Shown here in pieces: positions 17,469 to 26,717 of a stretch of DNA of 64,000 nucleotides. Numbering within the stretch: the stretch's first letter is position 1; the number at the start of each line of letters is the position of its first letter. Source of the DNA: Alistipes putredinis DSM 17216 (GTDB taxonomy: Bacteria; Bacteroidota; Bacteroidia; Bacteroidales; Rikenellaceae); assembly GCF_000154465.1 (NCBI RefSeq), contig NZ_DS499579.1, positions 496,001 through 560,000 of the forward strand, in the 5' to 3' direction. The notes beneath the pieces were generated by a model. The model was given only the letters and a program-made list of their open reading frames with translations. It was not told where the DNA came from and made no database searches. Made by a program: the position numbers and the translations under genes.

Positions 17469-18287
17469 CTATCGGGATTCCGGTTCGTTTTCCGTTCCCA
17501 TAAAATCCAACAGGGCCCGAGCCGTGATTTCGGGTTCTTCGAGGAATCCCATGTGTCCCGAATGTTCGAGCCAGGCGATGCGAGCCTGAGGATGGGCCGC
17601 CGCCAGTGCTTCGGCTTTTTCGAGGGGAATATAGCCGTCGTGCTTACCGAAGATGAAGAGCTGCCGCACCGCAGAGCGGCGGAGCATTTCGTTGCGGTCG
17701 GGCCGCTCGATCATACCGCGCAGCAGGGCTGCGATCCCTTCGTCTTCGGTGACGAATACCTGTTCGACCAGATCTTCGATCTCGTCGCGCATTCGCGGCC
17801 GGTTTTCGGGAGCGAAGCCCGCTTCGGGAGCTACGCGGGCCAGCGCGTCCTTTTTGCCTGCTTCGACCAATTTGATTTCCCGCAGGCGGTTTTCTTTCTT
17901 TTCGTCCGTATCGGCGTCCGGCGTCGAACTGAGCAGCACCACGCCGTCGAGCCGTTCGGGGTATTTCTCGCAGAAAGCCAGGGCGACGTAACCGCCCATC
18001 GAATGTCCCACCAGGGTACAGCGGGCGATACCGAGCGCATCGAGCGTATCCTTCACCACATCGGCCAGGTATTCCATCGTGTGTACAGGCCCTTTGACCA
18101 CCGAGATCCCGTGCCCCGGCAGGTCGAGCGTAATCACGCGTACCTGTTTGTAAAGATAGGGGACGAAATCGTCCCAGACGAGCATCGACTCCAGATAACC
18201 GTGCAACAGGACCGCGCACCGGTCTCCTTTTTCGGAGTCGCACACATGGACGGGCGTGTCGCCTGCCGTAATGAATTTTTCAACCAT
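17469..18287 (-). CDS. Alpha/beta hydrolase
   Basis: A 272-residue alpha/beta-fold hydrolase. The oxyanion-hole HG motif is AVLLHGYLESMLVWDDF near residues 25-42. The nucleophile elbow is VGHSMGGYVALAF, with the Ser near residue 95. The Asp would be in FIFGKHDGYIP and the His in LEHSGHMGFLEEP near the C-terminus. The substrate cannot be inferred; small esters or cofactor-related carboxyl esters are typical. It starts 14 nt after the small acidic gene downstream of dapF, so dapF, the small gene and the hydrolase form one transcription unit. Confidence 0.9.
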   Translation of the reverse strand: MVEKFITAGDTPVHVCDSEKGDRCAVLLHGYLESMLVWDDFVPYLYKQVRVITLDLPGHGISVVKGPVHTMEYLADVVKDTLDALGIARCTLVGHSMGGYVALAFCEKYPERLDGVVLLSSTPDADTDEKKENRLREIKLVEAGKKDALARVAPEAGFAPENRPRMRDEIEDLVEQVFVTEDEGIAALLRGMIERPDRNEMLRRSAVRQLFIFGKHDGYIPLEKAEALAAAHPQARIAWLEHSGHMGFLEEPEITARALLDFMGTENEPESR

Positions 18288-18301
18288 TGTCGGGTGGATT
18301 T

Positions 18302-18496
18302 TCAGTTTTCCTCGTCGTCGAAATAGTCGAACGCCGATTCCCGCTTGGGGCGTGCGGGCGCATCGTCTTCCTCGTCGTCGAGTTCGCGGTAGATGGTGTG
18401 GCGTTCCTTGCCGCTTTTGTGGATCGGCTCGAGCCGTTTGGCCTTACGAAGTTCGTCCGCATGGTTTTCGTCGCGGAATCCCTTGTTCGTTTTCAT
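18302..18496 (-). CDS. Small hypothetical protein, charged
   Basis: A 64-residue soluble protein. The N-terminal half is basic (KTNKGFRDENHADELRKAKR) and the C-terminal half is acidic (ELDDEEDDAP, DYFDDEEN). It has no cysteine, membrane segment or recognised domain. It looks like a real gene because it fits between dapF (23 nt away) and the hydrolase (14 nt away) on the same strand, with an ATG at 18496 after an A/G-rich stretch. I do not recognise a function. The strong charge segregation suggests a partner-binding or nucleic-acid-associated protein, but this is a guess. Confidence 0.75.
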   Translation of the reverse strand: MKTNKGFRDENHADELRKAKRLEPIHKSGKERHTIYRELDDEEDDAPARPKRESAFDYFDDEEN

Positions 18497-18519
18497 GGAT
18501 CGGAGAAGAAAAAATAGAT

Positions 18520-19332
18520 TTAGGATTGAAAGTTGGCGGTATCGTAGCTGCCTTCGAATACTTTGCGGGCCTCTCCCGAAAGGCGGATGCGGGTGTAGAT
18601 GCCGGGTTTCGGCTCGTCGAAGGCGATGCCGAGCCGTCCGCCGCGTACGTCGATGCGGAACGCTGTGACGGAAGGCTGGGCCGCGAGGTGGGTGACCAGC
18701 GCCGCAGCGGTCGATCCCGTGCCGCAGGCGAGGGTTTCGTCCTCCACGCCGCGTTCGTAGGTGCGGACGGCGATATGCCCGGGACCGACTACCTTGACGA
18801 AATTGACGTTGGTGCCTTTGGCGAAGCGTTTGTCGTAGCGTATCCGGCGTCCGCGTCCGATGACGTCCACGGCTTCGAGGTCGTCCGTGAATTCGACGTA
18901 GTGGGGAACGCCCGTATCGAGGAACCAGTATCCGTCGCCCCGGTCGATCCGTTCGACGTCGATCATTCCCAGCTCTACGGTGCTTCGCAGCCCGTCGATA
19001 CGAAGCATCCTGGCTTCGTGGATGCCGTCCGTCGAGTCGAACCGCTTGATGTCGCCGCCGATGCCCAGGTGATGGGCAAACAGGGCGAAGCAGCGGCCTC
19101 CGTTGCCGCACATCTCGCCCGGCGAGCCGTCGGCGTTGTAGTAGCGCATCGAACAGTCGCAGCCGGATACGGCGGAAGCGGCGAGCGTCATCAGACCGTC
19201 GGCTCCGATGCCGAAATGGCGGTCGCACAGACGGGCGATCTCCGCGCTTTGGGGAGTCGCTCCGCCGTTCCGCAGGTCGAGCAGGATGAAGTCGTTGCCG
19301 GCACCTTCGTATTTTGCGAATCGCATTTGCAT
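18520..19332 (-). CDS. dapF: Diaminopimelate epimerase
   Basis: DapF converts LL- to meso-diaminopimelate for lysine and peptidoglycan. The 270-residue protein has both catalytic cysteines: Cys75 in GEMCGNGGRCFA and Cys203 in LACGTGSTAAALV. Other family landmarks are KYEGAGNDFILLD near the start and RYYNADGSPGE before the first Cys. It heads a unit with a small charged protein and a hydrolase. The 219-bp gap to the divergent nitroreductase gene carries a plus-strand promoter; no clear minus-strand -7 box was found. Confidence 0.97.
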   Translation of the reverse strand: MQMRFAKYEGAGNDFILLDLRNGGATPQSAEIARLCDRHFGIGADGLMTLAASAVSGCDCSMRYYNADGSPGEMCGNGGRCFALFAHHLGIGGDIKRFDSTDGIHEARMLRIDGLRSTVELGMIDVERIDRGDGYWFLDTGVPHYVEFTDDLEAVDVIGRGRRIRYDKRFAKGTNVNFVKVVGPGHIAVRTYERGVEDETLACGTGSTAAALVTHLAAQPSVTAFRIDVRGGRLGIAFDEPKPGIYTRIRLSGEARKVFEGSYDTANFQS

Positions 19333-19513
19333 CTGTTCTGAAATATCGGCTTTGTCGCTATTCCGGTTCGGAGGTCGGAGCCGTTCGGCACTTCTCTTGC
19401 ATCCTGAAAACGCGTGTATGTCCGGGACGGAAGAGGGTTTTTCCGGGGCGCTGCAAAATAGGTTCCAACCAGCTTTAACGCGGACAAAAATAATAAAATT
19501 CTAAAAGTTTTAC

Positions 19514-19521
19514 TACTTTTG
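19514..19521 (+). promoter_or_regulatory. -7 box (TACTTTTG) of the nitroreductase-tamL unit, with nearby palindrome
   Basis: TACTTTTG lies 30 nt before the ATG at 19552. A perfect 10-bp palindrome, GTTACGTAAC (19531-19540), lies in the predicted leader and could be an operator. Confidence 0.55.
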
Positions 19522-19551
19522 CGTGAATTTGTTACGTAACTTATAATCCGT

Positions 19552-20298
19552 ATGAAAACATTGCTTGCAAAACACCGTTCGATCCGAAAATTCCGCTCTG
19601 AGCCTATTGCGCCGGAGGTGCTGCAAGACATGCTCGAAGCCGCCTCGCGTGCCTCGACGTGCGGCAATATGCAGCTTTACAGTCTGATCGTTACTCAGAG
19701 CCGGGAATTGCGCGAGGCATTGGCCCCGTGTCATTTCAATCAGCCGATGGTTACGCAGGCTCCCTGCGTGATTACGGTTTGTGCCGATGTCCACCGTTTT
19801 TCGATGTGGTGCGAACAGCGCGATGCCGAGCCGTGCTACGATAATTTCGCCTGGTTTCTCAACGGGGTGACCGATGCGCTGCTGGCGGCGCAGAACCTGT
19901 GTGTCGAGGCCGAAGCGCACGGGTTGGGAATCTGTTACCTCGGTACGACCATCTATACGGCCGAGGAGATCGCCCGCATCCTCGATCTTCCCAAAGGGGT
20001 GATTCCCGTGACGACGATCGTGGTGGGGCATCCCGACGAGTCGCCCGAACTGACCGACCGCCTGCCGCTCGATGCGGTCGTGCATTGCGAGAAATACCAT
20101 CATTACACCTCGTCGGAGATCGACGAACTCTGGGCCGAGAAGGAGACGTCGGAAGAGACCCGGCGGCTGCTCGAGGAGAACGGCCTGCCGAATCTGGCAC
20201 AGATTTTCACGCGCAACAGGTATCGTGCCGAAGATAACCTGGCTATTTCGCGCAACTATTTCGCGCTGCTGAAAAAACAGGGTTTCTTCAACAATTAA
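19552..20298 (+). CDS. Nitroreductase family protein (FMN-dependent)
   Basis: A 248-residue flavoprotein of the nitroreductase/NfsA-like family. The N-terminal block KHRSIRKFRSEPIAPEVLQDMLEAASRAS is the FMN phosphate-binding region, split here over residues 6-36. GLGICYLGTTIYTAEEIARIL and KGVIPVTTIVVGHPDE are typical of the C-terminal part. It probably uses NAD(P)H to reduce quinones or nitro-compounds; the natural substrate is unknown. The tamL-like gene begins 8 nt downstream, so the two are co-transcribed, but no functional link is evident. Confidence 0.92.
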   Translation: MKTLLAKHRSIRKFRSEPIAPEVLQDMLEAASRASTCGNMQLYSLIVTQSRELREALAPCHFNQPMVTQAPCVITVCADVHRFSMWCEQRDAEPCYDNFAWFLNGVTDALLAAQNLCVEAEAHGLGICYLGTTIYTAEEIARILDLPKGVIPVTTIVVGHPDESPELTDRLPLDAVVHCEKYHHYTSSEIDELWAEKETSEETRRLLEENGLPNLAQIFTRNRYRAEDNLAISRNYFALLKKQGFFNN

Positions 20299-20306
20299 CG
20301 GAAGTC

Positions 20307-22694
20307 TTGAAACGGTTGCCGGTCATATTCGTCTTTTTGCTGGCGGTGCTCGCGGGGGTGTCGTGCAGTGTCACGCGCAAACTTCCCGAGGAAAGTTATC
20401 TGGTGCAGAAGGTGACCGTAGAAGCCGATAAGGAAACGCCTAAAAAAGAGCGTATTCCGGCTTCCGACCTGCGGAAATTCATCCGTCAGAATCCGAATAA
20501 ACGGTTCCTGGGACTCAATTTTTACGTCTGGGTTTATGAGCAGGCCGATCCCGAAAAGGATAATTGGTGGAACCGGTTCAAACGGCGTATCGGCGAAGCG
20601 CCCGTGCTGCTGGATATGAGCCTCACGGAGCAGTCGGTCCGCAACCTGAAGGTTTACATGGACTATCGGGGGTTCTTCTCTTCGCAGGCGACTTACGAAG
20701 TCGATACCACGTCGCGGAAAAAGCGGGCTTTCATCACCTACCGCACCGTACAGCGCGAGCCTTACCGCATCAACCGCCTTTCGTACGATTTCCGCGATCG
20801 GTTCCTCGAGCAGATCATCCTGCCCGATACGGTACATTCGCTGCTCCGTACGGGCGAGGTGTTCGACATGGAGGTCCTTGACCAGGAGCGGCAGCGCATC
20901 ACCACCTACCTCAAACAGCGCGGCTATTACAATTTTACGGTCAATAACATCGAGTATGAAGCCGACACGCTCGGCGGCAATCATCTGGTGGACCTGAAGA
21001 TGATCGTCAAGCAGCATCTGGCCGGTTATAACGAGCAGGGTTATCCGATTCTGCGCAACAATACGGTTTACCGTATCGACCAGATCAATATTTTTCCCAA
21101 TTACGATCCTACGGCGGCTATTGCTCCCGACTACCGCAAGGGACTCGACACGATCTACTACCGGGGGTTGAACGTGGTGTACCACAAGGACAACAAGCGT
21201 CCCAACATACGTCCTTCGGTGCTGCGACAGATCGTGCCGATCTATCCGAACTACGTCTATAACATTAACCGGGTCGATCAGACGTACAACCAGATTATGT
21301 CGATGGGCTATTTCAAAAGCGCCAACGTCATTTTCAACGAGCAGGCCGACAGTGTGGCAAAGGATAACTACGTGACTTTCGTGGGCGAAGGCAAGGAGCC
21401 GGCCGATTCGGTACATCAGACCCGCGAGGGCTATCTCCAGTGCGACATCCAGTGCATTCCGGCCTTGAAGCAGGGGTATAAGATAGAGCTGGAAGGAAGT
21501 ACGACGTCGAGTTTCTACGGATTGCGGGCGACGGTGGGGTATCAGAACCGCAATATTTTCCGGGGAGCGGAGTCTTTCGACGTTTCGTTCTCGGTAGGGT
21601 ACGAGTATATGAAAACTCCGAGTGCCCGCAAGCGCAACGCCATCGAATTCGGAGTCAATATGGGTTTGCAGTTTCCCCGTTTCCTGCTGCCTTTCCGAAC
21701 CCAGCGGTGGCAGTCGATCCAGATGCCCCGGACCCGGCTCGAATTCGGCATCAATTTCCAGGATCGCCCTTATTATCGGCGTACCCTTTCCAGCGTGGCT
21801 TGGGGATATTCGTGGAGCGATTTGAAGTATTCGAGCTATTCGCTGCGTCCGATCGATATCAACGTGATCGATATGGGGTATGTCAATAGGGAGGATTTCC
21901 TGGATCATCTCCAGAACGAATATCTCAAGCGAAGTTACGAGTCGCAGTTCATCAGCGGCCTTTCGTTCAGTTATGTCTATAACAATCAGCGCAAGCATCT
22001 GGGCGGAAACGCGACGCTGCTCCGCTTCAATTACGAGATGGCGGGCAACCTGCTCGACGGCCTGATGCACCTCTTCTCGCGTCCGGCGGCCGGGAAGGAC
22101 TATTACGAGGTTTTCGGTCTTCAATATTCGCAATATTTCCGGGCCGATTTGAGTGTGAGCCGCAAGATCATGCTCGGTGAGGTGACGGCTCTCGTGGGAC
22201 GGCTTTACGGCGGTTACGGTATGGCGTACGGCAATTCGACTTCGATTCCCTTCGACCGTCTGTTTTATGCGGGCGGTGCCAACAGCATGCGCGGTTGGGC
22301 ACCCCGTATGTTGGGGCCGGGGGCTGTTCCGGAGCCGGAAGATGCGGTTTTCCCTACACAACTGGGCGATATGAAGCTGGAGGCCAATCTCGAATTGCGC
22401 TTCCCGATTTGGGGGATGTTTCACGGAGCGACGTTCGTCGATGTGGGCAATATCTGGTTTGCCGACCGGCATTCCGCGCCTTCGCCCGCTGCGGTTTTCC
22501 ATTTCGACAGTTTCTACAGGCAACTGGGCTTCGATGCCGGTATCGGTCTGCGCCTGGACATCAAATTTGCCGTACTGCGTCTGGACTGGGGCATACAGAT
22601 CCACAACCCCAATGCACCTGCCGGACAACGGTGGATCCACAATTTCAAGTGGAAGAATACGGCGCTTAATTTCGGAGTAGGTTATCCGTTCTGA
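20307..22694 (+). CDS. TamL-like lipidated outer-membrane BamA/TamA family protein
   Basis: A 795-residue Omp85-superfamily protein. The N-terminus KRLPVIFVFLLAVLAGVSC has a lipobox with Cys20, so unlike BamA it should be lipidated, as in TamL, the TamA-like proteins known in Bacteroidetes. POTRA-like domains follow (about 30-390). The barrel (about 400-795) includes the Omp85 block RLFYAGGANSMRGWAPRMLGPG near residue 650 and ends in NFGVGYPF. It starts at TTG (20307), 8 nt after the nitroreductase stop; TTG AAA CGG gives the Lys-Arg start of the signal. TamB is not in this window. Confidence 0.9.
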   Translation: MKRLPVIFVFLLAVLAGVSCSVTRKLPEESYLVQKVTVEADKETPKKERIPASDLRKFIRQNPNKRFLGLNFYVWVYEQADPEKDNWWNRFKRRIGEAPVLLDMSLTEQSVRNLKVYMDYRGFFSSQATYEVDTTSRKKRAFITYRTVQREPYRINRLSYDFRDRFLEQIILPDTVHSLLRTGEVFDMEVLDQERQRITTYLKQRGYYNFTVNNIEYEADTLGGNHLVDLKMIVKQHLAGYNEQGYPILRNNTVYRIDQINIFPNYDPTAAIAPDYRKGLDTIYYRGLNVVYHKDNKRPNIRPSVLRQIVPIYPNYVYNINRVDQTYNQIMSMGYFKSANVIFNEQADSVAKDNYVTFVGEGKEPADSVHQTREGYLQCDIQCIPALKQGYKIELEGSTTSSFYGLRATVGYQNRNIFRGAESFDVSFSVGYEYMKTPSARKRNAIEFGVNMGLQFPRFLLPFRTQRWQSIQMPRTRLEFGINFQDRPYYRRTLSSVAWGYSWSDLKYSSYSLRPIDINVIDMGYVNREDFLDHLQNEYLKRSYESQFISGLSFSYVYNNQRKHLGGNATLLRFNYEMAGNLLDGLMHLFSRPAAGKDYYEVFGLQYSQYFRADLSVSRKIMLGEVTALVGRLYGGYGMAYGNSTSIPFDRLFYAGGANSMRGWAPRMLGPGAVPEPEDAVFPTQLGDMKLEANLELRFPIWGMFHGATFVDVGNIWFADRHSAPSPAAVFHFDSFYRQLGFDAGIGLRLDIKFAVLRLDWGIQIHNPNAPAGQRWIHNFKWKNTALNFGVGYPF

Positions 22695-22875
22695 TGCCGA
22701 TATGGGAATATGGGCCGGAGCGGGCGGTGTACCGGATTTTTCACTGCGGCGGCCGGGGCTGTGTATGGAGCCGCTGTCGGGCGAGGATGATTCGTCTGCA
22801 CGGAGTTCGTGTCGGCAGGGGAAGGATATGTTGAACTTTGATTTCCGCAGCTCGGAAAGGACTTTTGGAAGAAAT

Positions 22876-22913
22876 AAAGCGTCCGCTTCGAAATCCGAAG
22901 CGGACGCTTTTTG
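22876..22913. terminator. Strong bidirectional terminator
   Basis: A perfect 15-bp stem (arms starting AAAGCGTCCGCTTCG, loop AAATC) is followed by TTTTTG on plus and by TTTATTTC on minus. It sits between the convergent tamL-like and skp genes. The rest of the 237-bp gap (22695-22931) shows nothing else. Confidence 0.93.
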
Positions 22914-22931
22914 TTGTCGATGCGTTGCCGT

Positions 22932-23444
22932 TTATTGAATCCCTAGCTCGGCCTTGACTTCGGTGCTCAAATCGGTCATGGCTGCTTCGTCGTAATAGAC
23001 CATCGAGGGGATGGTCGTATTGAATACGGCGACGTAAGCTCCCTTTTGCGCCACCTTCTTGACGGCCTCCTGAGCCTTGGCGACGATCGGGTCGGTCAGC
23101 TCCTTCTCCTTTTTCTGCAAGTCTTCCTGTGCGCTCTGGTAGAACTCTTGCAGACGGTTTTGCAGGTCGGTCAATTCTTTCTCCTTCAGTTGGCGGGTTA
23201 CCTCCGAGTAGGTCGCTTTGTTTTTCTGGAAATCGTTGTACTTGGTGTTCAGCTCGACCTGAATCGTTTCCAGGTTGTCGCGCAGATCTTTGCTGTACGC
23301 CTCCATGTTGGTCATCATCTCCTTGTATTCCGGCATAAGGGTAATGATCTCTTCGAGATTGATACGGCCCAGCTTCTGTGCGAACAGGGAACTGCTTCCC
23401 AGTACCAAGGCAACCACGAGGGTTAATTTAATGAGTTTTTTCAT
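22932..23444 (-). CDS. OmpH/Skp family periplasmic chaperone (second copy)
   Basis: A 170-residue Skp-like chaperone that holds unfolded outer-membrane proteins in the periplasm. It has a signal peptide (KKLIKLTLVVALVLGSSSLFA), a short beta segment (KLGRINLEEIITLMPEY) and a long charged helical region, about residues 40-135, giving the usual tentacle shape. The C-terminal beta strand VYYDEAAMTDLSTEVKAELG closes the head. It is the last gene of the bamA unit, 29 nt after a paralogue. The two copies share only a fold-level similarity and may bind different clients. Confidence 0.93.
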   Translation of the reverse strand: MKKLIKLTLVVALVLGSSSLFAQKLGRINLEEIITLMPEYKEMMTNMEAYSKDLRDNLETIQVELNTKYNDFQKNKATYSEVTRQLKEKELTDLQNRLQEFYQSAQEDLQKKEKELTDPIVAKAQEAVKKVAQKGAYVAVFNTTIPSMVYYDEAAMTDLSTEVKAELGIQ

Positions 23445-23473
23445 ACGGATTTATTGATTTGATTCGATATTTC

Positions 23474-23983
23474 TTACTTTTTCATAAATTCGATGAGGGC
23501 CTGAGTGTGGTCGATTTTTTCTGAATTGTAAAGCAGCGTGGGGTTCGAAGCCGCATCGAGAACCAGCTCATACCCGTTTTGTGCGGCATAGTTCGCAATG
23601 GCGTCGAATACCCGTTTCTGGATCGGCTGGATCAGCTCGATCCGTTTTTTCATAAGGGTACCGTCCTGGCCGAAGATCTCCTCCTGGAATTTGCTGGCCT
23701 CCTCTTCCCGGGTGAGAATCAGGTTTTGCCGGGCCTGTCGTGACGAAGCCGAAAGGGACATTTCCTGCGCCTTATAGTTGTTGTAGAGGGCTTCGACCTC
23801 TTCGAATTTGAGATCGACCTGCTGCTGATAGCTTTTGGCCAGTTGGTCGAGCGTGTCGAGTGCTTTGTTATATTCGTCGATCGACTTGAATACTTTTTCG
23901 CTGTTTACCACGATGTAGTTCTGTGCCGAAAGCGAGCCTATGGCTGCCGTGAAGGCGAGTACGAGCAAAAGGATCCGTTTCAT
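23474..23983 (-). CDS. OmpH/Skp family periplasmic chaperone (first copy)
   Basis: A 169-residue periplasmic chaperone of the Skp family. The signal peptide is KRILLLVLAFTAAIGSLSA; mature protein begins QNYIVVNSEKVFKS. The region 40-130 is highly charged and predicted helical (EEASKFQEEIFGQDGTL) and the protein ends with a compact beta part (GYELVLDAASNPTLLYNSEKID). It lies 72 nt downstream of bamA and 29 nt upstream of a second copy. Tandem skp genes after bamA are common in Bacteroidetes and match the heavy load of outer-membrane proteins there. Confidence 0.94.
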   Translation of the reverse strand: MKRILLLVLAFTAAIGSLSAQNYIVVNSEKVFKSIDEYNKALDTLDQLAKSYQQQVDLKFEEVEALYNNYKAQEMSLSASSRQARQNLILTREEEASKFQEEIFGQDGTLMKKRIELIQPIQKRVFDAIANYAAQNGYELVLDAASNPTLLYNSEKIDHTQALIEFMKK

Positions 23984-24055
23984 ACCGTTTATTTTTTAGT
24001 TATCTTTTATAAGTATAACCCTGTTTCTTCAAATTTATTGCCAACTTCCGCCGGT

Positions 24056-26635
24056 TTAGAACTGCATACCCATCGTGAAATGGATGTGGCTGCCGCTGCG
24101 CTTGGTCTGTCCTGCGGCCGGGTCGAAGCCCCAGCCCCAATCGACTCCCACCATGCCTACGACCGGCAGGAAGAGGCGCACGCCGATACCCGCCGACCGT
24201 TTGATCTTGAACGGGGAGAACTCCTTCCACGAGGTGAATCCGTTGCCTCCTTCCAGGAATCCCAGTACGTAGATGTTGGTCTGTCCCTTGAGCAGGAGCG
24301 GATAGCGGAGCTCCATCGTGTATTTGTTGTAGGCACACGAATAGTTGCTGCCTACGGGATCGAGCGCTCCGTCGTCGTAACCGCGCATGGAGATAATGTC
24401 GATACCGTACATATTATAGCCCGTCATGCCGTCGCCGCCGACTTCGAACCGTTCGAAGGGCGATACCTTGTTTTTATTGTAATGTCCCAGGTATCCCATT
24501 TCTGCGCGGGCCATCAGCACCAGGTTGCCGTTGCGGGTCAGCGGAGTGAACCATTGGCCTTTGAGCATCCACTTGTGGAATTCGATCCAGTTGTAGCGTT
24601 CCTGTTCGCTTAAAGCCGTGCTTTTGTAATCCTTGCCGTCCCACAGCGAATAGGGAGGAGTGAGCTGCACCGAAACGCTGAAATCGGAACCCCTGCGGGG
24701 ATAGATCGGCTGATCCACCGAATTTCGTCCCAATACCAGGCGGATCGACAGCAGGTTTGCCGCACCGTTCTTGAGTACGAAGGTGTTCCAGTCCTTCAGC
24801 ATGTAGCGCTCGTAGCTGGCTTCCGCATAGAACGTGAAGTACGGGTCGGGCCAGTCCAGACGCTTGCCGAGTCCCGCCGCGACACCGGCGGTGCGGAAAT
24901 AACGGGTACCTTTCTGCCAGGCGTAATAGGCGTTGTTCTCATCGGAATAGTGAGCCGAAATCGTGAAGGAGTTCGGTTTTCGCCCGCCCATCCAGGGATC
25001 GGTGAAGCTGATTGCGAAGGCTTTGTAGTAAGTACCGTTGGTTTGGGCGCTGATCGACAGCCGCTGGTTCTGTCCCATCGGGTAGGGTCTCCAGGCGCCT
25101 TTCTTGAAGAAGTTTTTGATCGAGAGGTTGTTCAGTGTGACACCCACCGAACCCACGAACGTACCGCCGCCCCAACCGCCGGCGATCTGGAACTGGTCGC
25201 TGGCGATCTCCTCGAGCGGCCAGTTGATATCGACCAATTCGTCCGAATTGACGACGGGCTGAATGTCCGGAGCGATCGCTTCGGCCGTGAAATGTCCCAT
25301 CGAACCCAGGGTGCGGATGGTCTGGAACAACAGCGACTGGTTGTAGAGTTCGCCCGGCCGCGTGTAGAGTTCACGGCGGATCACCTCGTCGTCGAGCCGC
25401 ATATTGCCCGAAATGCCGACATTGTTGATGGTGAATTGTTTGCCTTCGAATACGCGGACCTCCAGGTCGATCGAGTCTTTGCCGATGATGATTTCGGCCG
25501 GGTCGATCTGCGAGGTGAGGTAGCCCTGATCTTTGTAGAGATTGGTGATGGACGGTTCGTCCGGATTGTAGTAGGCGCCGATGCCCAGGCGCTTGTACAT
25601 CGATTTTTTGTCGTAAATCGAGCCTTTTTCGACACCGAACATCCGAGCCAGTTCGTCGGTTTCATAGACCGAGTTGCCGATCCAGGAAACATTGCGGATG
25701 TAGTACTTGTTGCCTTCCGAAATGTCCAGCGTGATACCCATACGCTTGTCGTTGATCGCGTAGATCGAATCGGCGACGATGTTGGCGTTGCGGAAACCTT
25801 TCGAATTGTAAAAGTCGAGCAGCAGCTCCTTGTCGTTTTCGAAATCTTCTTCGTTGAATTTCGCCCCCCGGAAGAAGTTGAGGCTTTTCTGGTGGGTTTT
25901 CTTGAAGGTGCGGCGCAGACGTTTGTCGGAAAATTCTTCGTTGCCCGTGAAATTGATCTCTCCGATTTTGATTTTACGTTTGCGATCGACGATGAAGGTC
26001 ACGTTTACGGCCTGCTTCAGTATCGAGTCGTTGTCGATGCGGACCGATACTTCGGCGTTGCGGAAACCTTTGTCTGCGTAGTATTTGTGAATGAGCTTCG
26101 AGTTCTTGTCGATCACGTAGTCCGAAAGCTCGGTGCCGCGCTTGAGTTTGAGCTTTTCGAGCAGGTCTTTCTGGTTGCTTTTGGAGATGCCCTCGAAACG
26201 CCAGTAATTGACGCGGGGACGTTCCTTCAGGAAAACTTCCAGGTCGAGGCTGTCGCCTTCGATGGTCGCACCGACGCGGATGTCCGAAAAGAGGCGCTGG
26301 TTCCACAGGCGGGTGATGGCTGTCGAGATGAAGTTGCTGGGCAGGTATATCGAATCGCCCGGGATAAGACCCGACGAAGCTCGCAGAATGCTGTTGTCAA
26401 TGTATTGCGCCCCGTGAATATTGACGTTGCGGATGTGGTAAAGTTTCTGGGTACCGCCTTCGAGCGTCGGGGCTTTTTCGAATTGCTGTAAAAGCTGGTT
26501 CGTATCCTCGTCCTGATCCGTCTGTTCGGCCGGGGGCGGAGCCGCCTCGCCGGAGGGCTCCTGCGCGAATATCTGGGGACAGAGCAGCAGCAGGGCGGCC
26601 GTCAGTGTCAGAAATACTTTGCCTGGATGATTCAT
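24056..26635 (-). CDS. bamA: Outer membrane protein assembly factor BamA
   Basis: BamA is the essential insertase for beta-barrel proteins. This one has 859 residues: a signal peptide ending near residue 25 (LLLLCPQIFAQE), an acidic Pro-rich linker (EAAPPPAEQTDQDEDT), POTRA domains between about residues 65 and 480 (for instance RNVNIHGAQYIDNS and FTINNVGISGNMRLDDE), and the barrel from about 490 to the final Phe of MGMQF. The Omp85 block MRGYDDGALDPVGSN is near residue 760. It is followed by two skp genes and preceded by uppS (82 nt), a standard Bacteroidetes order. Confidence 0.97.
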   Translation of the reverse strand: MNHPGKVFLTLTAALLLLCPQIFAQEPSGEAAPPPAEQTDQDEDTNQLLQQFEKAPTLEGGTQKLYHIRNVNIHGAQYIDNSILRASSGLIPGDSIYLPSNFISTAITRLWNQRLFSDIRVGATIEGDSLDLEVFLKERPRVNYWRFEGISKSNQKDLLEKLKLKRGTELSDYVIDKNSKLIHKYYADKGFRNAEVSVRIDNDSILKQAVNVTFIVDRKRKIKIGEINFTGNEEFSDKRLRRTFKKTHQKSLNFFRGAKFNEEDFENDKELLLDFYNSKGFRNANIVADSIYAINDKRMGITLDISEGNKYYIRNVSWIGNSVYETDELARMFGVEKGSIYDKKSMYKRLGIGAYYNPDEPSITNLYKDQGYLTSQIDPAEIIIGKDSIDLEVRVFEGKQFTINNVGISGNMRLDDEVIRRELYTRPGELYNQSLLFQTIRTLGSMGHFTAEAIAPDIQPVVNSDELVDINWPLEEIASDQFQIAGGWGGGTFVGSVGVTLNNLSIKNFFKKGAWRPYPMGQNQRLSISAQTNGTYYKAFAISFTDPWMGGRKPNSFTISAHYSDENNAYYAWQKGTRYFRTAGVAAGLGKRLDWPDPYFTFYAEASYERYMLKDWNTFVLKNGAANLLSIRLVLGRNSVDQPIYPRRGSDFSVSVQLTPPYSLWDGKDYKSTALSEQERYNWIEFHKWMLKGQWFTPLTRNGNLVLMARAEMGYLGHYNKNKVSPFERFEVGGDGMTGYNMYGIDIISMRGYDDGALDPVGSNYSCAYNKYTMELRYPLLLKGQTNIYVLGFLEGGNGFTSWKEFSPFKIKRSAGIGVRLFLPVVGMVGVDWGWGFDPAAGQTKRSGSHIHFTMGMQF

Positions 26636-26717
26636 CGTGTGTCGTCTAACTTCTCTCTAGAGTTTCTTTCTTCATTCTCTCCGTTCAGTGTAGCGAGTAA
26701 ACTCGTGATGCACTCGC

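Noticed and set aside
20295..22640. 781-codon minus-strand open frame over the tamL-like gene
   Set aside because: Antisense shadow; the plus-strand gene has a signal, a lipobox and an Omp85 barrel motif.
22702..22938. 78-codon plus-strand open frame after the tamL-like gene
   Set aside because: It reads through the 15-bp terminator stem and has no domain.
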